Positions 54,001 through 59,568 of a stretch of 59,568 bases of DNA are shown piece after piece. The stretch covers positions 1 through 59,568 of the forward strand of contig JACZJN010000115.1 in NCBI GenBank assembly GCA_014860565.1. Reading direction: 5' to 3'. The DNA is from Bacteroidota bacterium. Its GTDB lineage: Bacteria > Bacteroidota > Ignavibacteria > SZUA-365. The translations under genes were made by a program, and so were the position numbers. Numbering within the stretch: the stretch's first letter is position 1; every line of letters begins with the position of its first letter. Under the pieces are notes generated by a model, which was not told the DNA's origin, made no database searches, and saw only the letters and a list, made by a program, of their open reading frames with translations.

Positions 54001-54291
54001 CGGACAGGCGACGGTGGGATCGGCGCAATGCATCGTGAACTGCGGCACTTCCTTCCCTGCATCGTACAGCCGGAAATCCCCCTGATTCAGATTCCATACC
54101 GGCGCCCCCGAGCAGGCGACGGTATAGTACAGTTCTATCGTGGGCCAGTTGTTGACAATGCGTTTGAACGTCAGGTTCGGCTGCGCGGTGGCGGACCCCA
54201 ACATCGCCATTGTCAGAGCGATGACCCAGGCCAATGCACGGAATATCGTTGTCGATGACGGCGTGCTGAACGAACGGTCCCAGTTTGTCAT
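51082..54291 (-). CDS. VWA-domain surface protein 1 (first of the tandem array), T9SS sorting domain
   Basis: The start is ATG 54291 with GAGGAT upstream and a signal ending GSATAQ; the frame is open to 54360. The 1069-residue product has a VWA domain with DASGS, TVLWDG and ISDGGD, an intact metal site. It is followed by the CRIDYDATCADGAVHTVEL region, Ig-like repeats (FDTSVDGYIPNPFTVQL), a gliding-type Ig domain (FCEGGQVVLNAGAGYATYLW), WQWYRDGNEIPGASAQSLP and a T9SS tail (LYPNPVEGVLTIDVVID). It heads the five-gene minus-strand array and is the member with a promoter-like sequence upstream. Probable metal-dependent adhesin. Confidence 0.9.
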   Translation of the reverse strand: MTNWDRSFSTPSSTTIFRALAWVIALTMAMLGSATAQPNLTFKRIVNNWPTIELYYTVACSGAPVWNLNQGDFRLYDAGKEVPQFTMHCADPTVACPMSTALVFDASGSMAGAGNAGIIQAGKAFVGTMDGATDEAAIAWFNQNATLQQGMTGDTASLNRAIDLIPATGPTVLWDGIWAGLQEVQTHGSNSCRAVVVISDGGDNSSMYTPAQLITFANQNHIRVFTIGLGSGLNPIDLQLIAELTGGKYYQALTPASLVVIYPEIASIIHMGFLECRIDYDATCADGAVHTVELQVNNVCGGSDVKSKSYRAPRDTTTFSELPLTLTDTTVTGGEDFAVPFTLPSQLSGEVLTALTFDLCYNTHMFEFRGVEIPAGGLLDGMSATAGPIACGRRIQTVGSKLVNGSGVLLQLKFRSITNPNDTVTSPFTVSGAWFESGCLTPLISGATVTVLPRPFTGEAILSPRCYVPDSLHFDTSVDGYIPNPFTVQLSCVNNGTDTAFAVTGTLQLPDGLDLVSATEPLTKPIYTAPLAPWRVGDPVPSISWMVRWTKREAHDVDLGISFVVGAETRTGAKVADVPVSCTVRIAGLRKEVFCGMEMPDALHLNVAGDSVKPNPFTIRYWVRNIGQTATRLNTLVLIGIADGLSLAPTSPYGMGDPIAVPLQPGDSAEFIWIVDVQNRSYPRSFVIKARTLDSDGDVHLCERHLFIPSLPQGALDCGLYTDSITADYTKQVYIPMPFAVTLTAFSNKAALSDSVWARIVIPSGGLALAGPDIGIFAKPLSPALLFPQQQGSVQWMLTHPLSTQEVRYTVRTMLWEKGGDTTFCETEVLIPAMPAPFWFTLSPSGPIAFCEGGQVVLNAGAGYATYLWSTSDTTQAITVSQSGTYWCGVTAADGLPGLSDQVTVTVYPLPATPLITRSGDVLTTDPASAWQWYRDGNEIPGASAQSLPADQTGEYQVRITDINGCEALSDVFAVGTLDVDEGQTPGQRFTLYPNPVEGVLTIDVVIDHPAPVRLVVRDLLGRELWRISRDAESRSFTERLDLRGLRSGVYLVQLEAGGGVQARLVVVR

Positions 54292-54405
54292 ATCATCCTC
54301 ATGTGCATCGGCATGAACCTCCCCTGTCGGGGACGACGGGAAGGCAGGGAACTTGGCCACTGCGTCAATAACACCGTAACGGCTCCGATGTTACAATTAT
54401 TCACA

Positions 54406-54434
54406 CAATATATTCTATCCCAGGCGCGCATCAA
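54406..54434 (-). promoter_or_regulatory. Possible Bacteroidetes-type promoter for the VWA array
   Basis: On the minus strand TTG (54434-54432) and TATATTG (54412-54406) are spaced by 19 nt, close to the -33 / -7 TAnnTTTG arrangement. The tract is AT-rich and lies about 115 nt before the first VWA gene, just downstream of the terminator of the gene before it. Confidence 0.35.
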
Positions 54435-54469
54435 CTTCAACTTCGAAATACCCCCTGAATCCATACAGA

Positions 54470-54496
54470 AAAGGGCGGGTACCGCGCCCGCCCTTT
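54470..54496 (-). terminator. Intrinsic terminator of the DUF438/hemerythrin gene
   Basis: A perfect 10-bp GC-rich stem (AAAGGGCGGG/CCCGCCCTTT) with a 7-nt loop begins 33 nt after the stop at 54530, and on the minus strand it is followed by TTTTCTGT. It fits a Rho-independent terminator. Confidence 0.75.
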
Positions 54497-54529
54497 CCGT
54501 AGATTCATGCGTGTATCGAAGGCGAAACC

Positions 54530-56194
54530 CTACCGTTTGCGGATCCAGATCGCCCAACCGTCCGCGATTTCTTCGCCCCAGACGCCATGCCCCAGTTCGC
54601 GGAGGGCGTCGACCATCGGCGTGGGATAGAACGACACACACAGATGAATGATCGCGCCGGAACCGACGCCGCCGAGTCCCTTGTGCACCGCGTTCATCGG
54701 ACTGGCACCCATGTCGAGCAGCGCGGTTGCGTCGATGCGCGCTGCAATCGCGGAATCCTCGGCCCAATCGGGACGTGGTTCACGTGTTGCGGGGGGAACA
54801 TGTCCCGCGGGTGGCGGACTCCCCGCCGGGATTCGCGCATGCGCTCCGTATTCCGCAATGGCCTGTTCCGCCGTAAGCGTCGCCGCCTTCGCCGGTTCGG
54901 GCCGCGAAACCCCTGACGTGATGGGAAAGACTGCGTCTCCCGGAACATTCACGTCGGCTTCGGATTTTTCGCCATAGGAAAGCAGGCGCTGTTCCCCTTC
55001 GAGCGCCCGTTTCGGCGTGAGGTCCTGCGACACCTCGAGCGTTCCGAGATACGTGCCCTGCGGATCGCGCACGGCAAAATATTCTATGTGGATGAACTTC
55101 CCGTTCAGCTGAATCCAGAAGGGCGCGCGTTCTTCCCGCCCACTTTTGAAGTCCTCGAGAATGCGATCGACGATGTTGACGCTCGAGGGCGGATGGCACA
55201 TGCGTACGTCGCGTCCGAGTATCGTCCGGTTACGGTCGAAGATGCGCTCGGTTCCCTGCGTGAAGTACTTCACTTTGTCCTGCGCATCCACGAAAGTCAT
55301 GTCGAAGGGCGCGGTGTTGAGAATGGCCGTGAGTTCCGCCGGCGTCAGCGCGCCGCTGGGCATGCGCACCGCGTCACCCGCGACCTGGGTGGCAGGGGCA
55401 ACCTCCACATTCTTCGGCCTCCAGTCGATCTGGGGATCGAACAGGCAGAAACCGATTTCCGGCGTCTGGCGATGGATCTCGTACCATTCGAGTTCGGTGA
55501 GCTGATCCATGCACATGGGAAGAAGAATCTGCTCTTCTTTCATGATCATGTCATCGACCCCGCGCGCGGCGGGAATCAGCAGACGCACGGAGAGTGCGTC
55601 CAGTTCAGCGGCATCGGCATCCGGCGAAGCAGCCAGCGTTTCCCGGGCGGATTTGAGCAGGACGCGGATTTCGTCGTGCTTGCCCCACATGACCGTCGGG
55701 GGCCCAGTGATGCCCCGCTGTTCGAGAAAGGGAAACAGCAGGTTTTCTTTCCTGCGATAATGCTTGTCGACGTCACCGAGTTCGTTGAACAGCGCGCGGA
55801 ATTGAAGCACGCGCTCGCCCACCTGCTCCGGTGGCAGATGATCCACACCTTCGCTCAGCTGCATGATGCGCGCGGTGACGCGGGCCAGCGCCTCGTTCTC
55901 CTTCTGGAAAGTGTCCACGGGATGTCCGGGCGGCACGAGCCTGGCCATGCTGTGATCGATTTGTCCGTCGAGCACGGCGGTGTGGATGTCACAGAACTGC
56001 TGAATTTCTTCCTGCGAAATTCCTTCCGCGATCAATTCCTGCTCCACTTCCACTACCTCGCCGTAGGGAATCCCTCCGAGCAGATGTTCCAGGCGGCTGC
56101 GCACTTCCGCGGGCGCCGTCCCGCTGTGCAGCTCACGGATCATGTGCTTGAGCAGCTGTTTTCTCTGCTCCGAATTGTTGATGAGTTCGCTCAT
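54530..56194 (-). CDS. DUF438-hemerythrin-PAS-TusA-like cytoplasmic sensor protein
   Basis: ATG 56194 (MSELINNSEQRKQLLKHMI) is chosen because DUF438 proteins start this way and because the ATG at 56251 overlaps the promoter -7 element. The 554-residue product has DUF438 (about 1-85), a hemerythrin-like di-iron domain (about 95-245) with GHP, DKHYRRKENLLFPFLE and WGKHDEI ligand segments and MIMKEEQILLPM, a PAS domain (about 295-410, LNTAPFDMTFVDAQDKVKYFT...GTYLGTLEVSQDLTP), a Pro/Ala linker and a C-terminal TusA/DUF2249-like domain (about 488-554, DATALLDMGASPM...LRELGHGVW). No signal peptide is present. Members of this group are linked with oxygen, nitric oxide or iron sensing; the exact role here is inferred. 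It is the only clearly cytoplasmic protein between the envelope genes. Confidence 0.85.
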   Translation of the reverse strand: MSELINNSEQRKQLLKHMIRELHSGTAPAEVRSRLEHLLGGIPYGEVVEVEQELIAEGISQEEIQQFCDIHTAVLDGQIDHSMARLVPPGHPVDTFQKENEALARVTARIMQLSEGVDHLPPEQVGERVLQFRALFNELGDVDKHYRRKENLLFPFLEQRGITGPPTVMWGKHDEIRVLLKSARETLAASPDADAAELDALSVRLLIPAARGVDDMIMKEEQILLPMCMDQLTELEWYEIHRQTPEIGFCLFDPQIDWRPKNVEVAPATQVAGDAVRMPSGALTPAELTAILNTAPFDMTFVDAQDKVKYFTQGTERIFDRNRTILGRDVRMCHPPSSVNIVDRILEDFKSGREERAPFWIQLNGKFIHIEYFAVRDPQGTYLGTLEVSQDLTPKRALEGEQRLLSYGEKSEADVNVPGDAVFPITSGVSRPEPAKAATLTAEQAIAEYGAHARIPAGSPPPAGHVPPATREPRPDWAEDSAIAARIDATALLDMGASPMNAVHKGLGGVGSGAIIHLCVSFYPTPMVDALRELGHGVWGEEIADGWAIWIRKR

Positions 56195-56244
56195 TGTTCT
56201 GACCTGTATGCCTGAGTGAGTATTGTAGACTGCTTTATCGACAT

Positions 56245-56275
56245 TAAACATAGAGTATTCTGTCTACGTTTGCAA
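56245..56275 (-). promoter_or_regulatory. Bacteroidetes-type promoter of the DUF438/hemerythrin gene
   Basis: On the minus strand TTG (56275-56273) and TATGTTTA (56252-56245) are 20 nt apart, matching -33 TTG and -7 TAnnTTTG well. The region is AT-rich. The predicted transcript would start near 56238 and run into ATG 56194. Confidence 0.55.
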
Positions 56276-56313
56276 GAATAATATTCTTTCGATTTTTTTA
56301 TCCCACGTGCCAA

Positions 56314-56327
56314 CCTGATCGATCAGG
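56314..56327. promoter_or_regulatory. Perfect 14-bp palindrome upstream of the sensor promoter
   Basis: CCTGATCGATCAGG is a perfect palindrome lying 39 bp upstream of the predicted -33 element of the hemerythrin gene. That is a position where an activator or repressor dimer could bind. It resembles half-sites of FNR/CRP-type boxes but without their usual 4-nt spacer. The regulator is unknown. Confidence 0.4.
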
Positions 56328-56329
56328 CA

Positions 56330-56379
56330 TGTACAACAACAACGGGCCGTCTCACAAGACGACCCGTTGTTGTTGTACA
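56330..56379 (-). terminator. Very long hairpin after the M1 aminopeptidase-like gene
   Basis: A 17-bp perfect stem (56330-56346 with 56363-56379) based on GTTGTTGTT repeats holds an inner CGTC/GACG stem with a TCACAA loop. It starts 47 nt past the stop at 56426. No T-run follows directly; an AT-rich tract comes about 35 nt later. It is a probable transcription terminator, possibly for both directions. Confidence 0.7.
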
Positions 56380-56425
56380 GCGGCTTCCACACCGTGCTAC
56401 AGGAAATGCACTCCCTCACCTTTCT

Positions 56426-58324
56426 CTATTGGACAAGAATCATCCCTGCGCTGCTTCCTTCCGTCGTGCGCAGCAACAGGCGGTAATGTCCCGCGGCACA
56501 ACCGGACAGATCGACCGGTACGATGTGCCGTCCGGCATCGAACCAGCCCTCGGCAACCGTACGGATGCGCCGTCCGAGTACATCATGCACTTCCAGCGAA
56601 ACGACGCCGGCCTGCGGCAGGAGAAACGGCTGCATTGCCATGGTGGCTCCCCGGGGCAGGGGTTGTGGGTAAGCGGACTCCAGCCGCGGCGCGGGAGGAA
56701 GCATGGCGTCGGCTTCAACCCCGGTGACCATCTGCGCTTCGTGCAGCAGCCACCCTTCCGGATCGAGACGCCAGGACGCGACATCGCTGCTCTGTACTTC
56801 ATCGAAGACGAACATATCCTGCGCCAACGCATGCAGCATCCGGCGGAGCACCAGCGTATCTCCACTCGTCGTGACGATCTCGACATCCACCGGCATCTCA
56901 AACAGAGGCCAGCCTTTCTCGTCCTGCTGCCGCTGCTGAAGCCCGATGCGCAGTCCGCCCGCAGGCGAGGTGTCGAGCTGCCGCACCGTGAGCATCGGCC
57001 AGCCGCCGCTGTACACCCATTGATCGAAATACTGCACGAGCGACTCCTCCGCATGCTCTTCCATGACTTCGCGGAACATGGTGGACGTGACGTTCATATC
57101 GCGATAGCGCAGATAGTAGTCGCGTATCCCGCCCCAGAATCTCTCGTCTCCCATCCAATGCCGCAGCATGTTCAGCACGATGGCGCCCTTGATATAGATG
57201 ACGCTCTGGTAATTGTATTCCGCCCCGGCACCGAGAAAATCGTACAGCGGCAGGGCGCCCTCGGCCGGAGCTTCCGTTACGCGGTAGAATTGGGTGAACT
57301 CCTTCAGAATCCCGTCGAATGTGCGGCGACGGGAAAGCGCGGCAGTGATCAGCCATTCGCCGTACATGGCGAATCCCTCGCTGAGCCAGTTCTCGCGCAC
57401 GTCCATCGGCGTCACGCAGTTGCCCCACCAGTGATGCGCGAGTTCATGTCCCGCCGTTTCGTACGCGGCGCCATACAGGTTTTTCAGTTCCAGCAGCGTC
57501 ATGGTGTGCACTTCGCAGGTCGCACTGTCTGTTGCAACGAAGCCGATTTTCTCTCCAGGATAGGGACCGTAGTGCGTCGTAAAAACGGTAAGCATGCTGT
57601 CGATGGCTTTGAAATACATTTTCGCGGATGAGAGACCTTCGGGCCACACGTAGGCACAGAACGGAATACCCTGCAGCGTATCGCGATACACTGCGTAATC
57701 GCCGACGGCCCAGCCCGCACCGGCGGGATGCAGGGGCTCGTGCAGCACCCAGTGTGCCAGGTTGCGATCGTTGACTTCCTGCTCGTCCTCCAGCGTTCCC
57801 ATCGAGGCCGCGCGCCATCCCTTTGGCGTATCGAAGGTCAGATCGTAAGTCGCCTTGTCGGAAAAGAGGTTGTTGCAGGGAAGCCAGTGCGGAAGCATGG
57901 CCACGTAGCGCTCTATGTGGGATTGCGGATGCGCCCACACGCTTCGCGGTCCGAAGCCGACGCCCGAGTAGCCGGTTCGGTCGTGCGTCGGATTGCCATG
58001 ATACCAGACCGTCACCACGGCGGTATCGAGAGAACGCAACGGCGTATCGAAGTGAATAATGATGGTGCTGTCGCTGACGCCGAAAGTCAGGGGAACCCCC
58101 TCCTGTTCCACCCGGTCGGTCATGAGATTGCGTAGATCAAGTTCGAATTGTTGGATATCAGAACGCATGACGTTCCGGAACGTCACGGTGGCGACGCCCG
58201 CGAGATACCGCGCGGAAGGTTCGATCGTCAGCCGTGCCCGGTAGGAAACGACATCGATCCCGTGCGTTTCGGCGGTAAGCTGGGCCGACAGAAGCAGGCA
58301 CACGAACAGTGCAAGAAGCCTCAT
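56426..58324 (-). CDS. Exported M1-family (gluzincin) aminopeptidase-like protein with T9SS sorting domain
   Basis: The 632-residue protein has GGAGGA before ATG 58324 and a signal peptide (1-18, ending AET). The N-terminal beta domain is followed by a thermolysin-like fold with zinc ligands HELAH (H293, H297) and E316 in NWLSEGFAMYGE, exactly 18 residues after the second His, as in M1 enzymes. The place of the substrate-binding GxMEN-type loop reads ATCEVHTMTLLEL, keeping the Glu but losing the GxM part. The catalytic Tyr region is likely around YNYQSVIYIKGAIVLNMLRH. A T9SS tail (LESAYPQPLPRGATMAM to CAAGHYRLLLR) sends it to the surface. It probably trims peptides outside the cell. Confidence 0.85.
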   Translation of the reverse strand: MRLLALFVCLLLSAQLTAETHGIDVVSYRARLTIEPSARYLAGVATVTFRNVMRSDIQQFELDLRNLMTDRVEQEGVPLTFGVSDSTIIIHFDTPLRSLDTAVVTVWYHGNPTHDRTGYSGVGFGPRSVWAHPQSHIERYVAMLPHWLPCNNLFSDKATYDLTFDTPKGWRAASMGTLEDEQEVNDRNLAHWVLHEPLHPAGAGWAVGDYAVYRDTLQGIPFCAYVWPEGLSSAKMYFKAIDSMLTVFTTHYGPYPGEKIGFVATDSATCEVHTMTLLELKNLYGAAYETAGHELAHHWWGNCVTPMDVRENWLSEGFAMYGEWLITAALSRRRTFDGILKEFTQFYRVTEAPAEGALPLYDFLGAGAEYNYQSVIYIKGAIVLNMLRHWMGDERFWGGIRDYYLRYRDMNVTSTMFREVMEEHAEESLVQYFDQWVYSGGWPMLTVRQLDTSPAGGLRIGLQQRQQDEKGWPLFEMPVDVEIVTTSGDTLVLRRMLHALAQDMFVFDEVQSSDVASWRLDPEGWLLHEAQMVTGVEADAMLPPAPRLESAYPQPLPRGATMAMQPFLLPQAGVVSLEVHDVLGRRIRTVAEGWFDAGRHIVPVDLSGCAAGHYRLLLRTTEGSSAGMILVQ

Positions 58325-58456
58325 GGGATCCTCCTCATGAATCTGGGAAACGTTATGACACCGTCGCGTGACTGAGAACAGGACACATCCACCCGATTTC
58401 GGTTACCGGGAGTCGTTCGCATGTGTTTTTAGGATTTCCTCATCCCTTACGGAGAC

Positions 58457-58529
58457 AGGGTGCATATGATTCGGGGGGACGGATTTTTGACCTCCCCGTC
58501 CGATGCACCCTCGGTTTTTTCCGGGGGTG
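58457..58529 (+). other. Alternative-pairing segment in the divergent intergenic region
   Basis: TGCACCCTCGG (58504-58514) can pair either with the upstream AGGGTGCA (58457-58464) or with the downstream CCGGGGGTG (58521-58529, T6 loop), but not with both. The 343-nt gap 58325-58667 separates divergent genes and should hold both promoters. I do not see a clear promoter or other gene in it. Mutually exclusive folds like this occur in leader-control regions, but this could be chance. Confidence 0.3.
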
Positions 58530-58667
58530 GAAAATGGCGATGTTTGTTGATTCTGTTTTCGTTTGATGCATTCATCGCGAAAACAGGAGCTTCATGCGCA
58601 CCGCGACCCCGATAAACCTTTTTCCTCGCTGCGCATCTAATCTCAGATACATTCATTCGGGACACCC

Positions 58668-59568
58668 ATGAAATTCGCAGCCGCTGCATTCGCCATTTTC
58701 TCGCTTCTCGCTTTCTCATCGGTCACGGCACAGGATCTGAGTATTCAGGGACGCATTCTTCAGAAGGACGGCGGCACGCCGCTTGCCAACGCAAACGTTA
58801 TCCTCCAGCGCCTGCCCGACAGCAGTACCGCGGGGGGCACGGTGACGGGAAAGGATGGGCGTTTTCTTTTCGATAATCTGCGCAACGGGCGCTACGTACT
58901 GAAGATTTCCTATATCGGATACACCACCCTCGTCAAGGACGTGCCTCTGCGCGGACAATCGGCCAAACTCGGGGATCTGACGCTCAGCGAGTCGACGATT
59001 TCCCTCGAACAGGTCGAAGTCACCGGCGCCGCACCGATCGCCGTCATCAAGGAAGACACCACCGAGTTCATCGCCAGCGCATTCAAGGTCAATCCCGATG
59101 CGACCGCCGAGGATCTCGTGGCCAAGATGCCGGGCGTGACCATCAAGGACGGCAAGGTGGAAGCGCAGGGTGAGGAAGTGAAGCAGGTGCTGGTCGACAA
59201 TCGGCCGTTCTTCGGGGACGACGCTCGCGCCGTGCTGCGCAACATTCCCGCCGAGATCATCTCGCGCATCCAGGTCTTCGACCAGCAGAGCGAACAGGCG
59301 CGCTTCACCGGGTTCAGCGACGGGAGCGAGGTCAAGGCAATCAATCTCATCACACGCGATGCGATCAAGAACGCGCAATTCGGCAAAGTGTACGGCGGAT
59401 ACGGCGAAGAGGATCATTACCGGGCCGGTGCCGTGCTCAACGCATTCAGCGGCAAACAGCGTTGGTCCCTTCTGGCGATGTCGAACAACGTGAACGAACA
59501 GAATTTCGCCTCGGAAGATTTGCTCGGCGTCATGCTCTCGTCAAGCGGCGGGGGGGGACGCGGCGGAA
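58668..59568 (+). CDS. TonB-dependent / outer-membrane beta-barrel protein with carboxypeptidase-regulatory-like N-domain (runs off right edge)
   Basis: The first 300 residues are visible. ATG at 58668 is followed by a signal peptide (MKFAAAAFAIFSLLAFSSVT, cut near AQD), a carboxypeptidase-regulatory-like domain (about 23-110: GGTPLANANVIL, DGRFLFDNLRNGRYVLKISYIGY) and a plug (about 125-225: TAEDLVAKMPGVTIKDGKV, VKQVLVDNRPFFGDDARAVL, IPAEIISRIQVFDQQSEQA). The VDxxPFFGDD and VFDQQSEQAxFTGF motifs are characteristic of the large outer-membrane beta-barrel family related to SusC/TonB receptors in Bacteroidota. A Gly-Gly-rich stretch begins at the right edge. It likely takes up an unknown nutrient. 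It is divergent from the M1 aminopeptidase-like gene. Confidence 0.9.
   Translation, partial: MKFAAAAFAIFSLLAFSSVTAQDLSIQGRILQKDGGTPLANANVILQRLPDSSTAGGTVTGKDGRFLFDNLRNGRYVLKISYIGYTTLVKDVPLRGQSAKLGDLTLSESTISLEQVEVTGAAPIAVIKEDTTEFIASAFKVNPDATAEDLVAKMPGVTIKDGKVEAQGEEVKQVLVDNRPFFGDDARAVLRNIPAEIISRIQVFDQQSEQARFTGFSDGSEVKAINLITRDAIKNAQFGKVYGGYGEEDHYRAGAVLNAFSGKQRWSLLAMSNNVNEQNFASEDLLGVMLSSSGGGGRGG

Noticed and set aside
56429-57631. Plus-strand open frame of 400 codons
   Set aside because: It is antisense to the M1 aminopeptidase-like gene with its intact zinc site; no domain is visible.
58716-59417. Minus-strand open frame of 233 codons
   Set aside because: It is antisense to the TonB/beta-barrel gene that begins at 58668, whose motifs are clear.
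1-59568. Mobile elements, transposases, integrases, tRNA or rRNA genes
   Set aside because: I looked through the gaps and coding frames and found no transposase or integrase motifs, no inverted repeats flanking genes in an IS-like manner and no tRNA cloverleaf; the few intergenic gaps are explained by the features listed.

Overview
The window looks like chromosome from a free-living member of the Bacteroidota / Chlorobiota-Ignavibacteriota group. The evidence is: (i) about a dozen large exported proteins end in a type IX secretion system (T9SS) type A sorting domain (NPxxG/NPFNP start, LxDxxGRxV middle, lPxGxYxxxL end); (ii) two SusC-like TonB-dependent outer-membrane proteins carry N-terminal carboxypeptidase-regulatory-like domains; (iii) the left edge holds the start of bS20 (rpsT) with a Chlorobi-like N-terminus. 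The DNA is GC-rich, which creates many long antisense shadow frames. Good AGGAGG-type ribosome sites precede many starts, and these were used to correct several start codons.

Layout. Positions 1-46 hold the first 15 codons of rpsT. Positions 177-16294 form a tightly packed minus-strand cluster with ATGA overlaps and 0-3 nt gaps: two giant choice-of-anchor-D (HYDIN-like) proteins, a small exported beta-domain protein, a 14-repeat propeller-like protein, a dockerin/cohesin-like protein and two small carriers of an unnamed domain. Positions 16389-25685 hold another dockerin-like T9SS protein, a parallel-beta-helix outer-surface protein, a TonB-dependent receptor and an AlgE-like porin, separated by two long structured intergenic regions. 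Positions 25783-34847 hold a LamG protein, a small T9SS protein and a 1685-residue metzincin-like metalloprotease. Positions 35151-39078 form an island with a composite AddB/AddA-like gene, a lipoprotein and an exported protein. Positions 39106-54291 are five tandem von Willebrand A (VWA) T9SS proteins. Positions 54530-58324 hold a DUF438/hemerythrin/PAS/TusA-like cytoplasmic protein and an exported M1 aminopeptidase-like protein. From 58668 a second TonB-type beta-barrel protein runs off the right edge.

How it fits together. Nearly everything is built for the cell envelope: exported beta-rich surface proteins (probably adhesins, shell proteins and proteases) delivered by a T9SS encoded elsewhere, plus outer-membrane import proteins. 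The TonB receptor and its beta-helix neighbour probably work together; they share a 12-nt leader motif at identical distance from their start codons.

The most unusual items are: a structured intergenic element found in two clear copies and one diverged copy around the TonB receptor, with a conserved hairpin loop and compensated stem; a gene that looks like AddB and AddA fused after large in-frame deletions; the five-gene VWA array with a recent gene-conversion tract and one member that has lost part of its metal site; and two recurrent unnamed domains. All calls come from reading the sequence without database searches.
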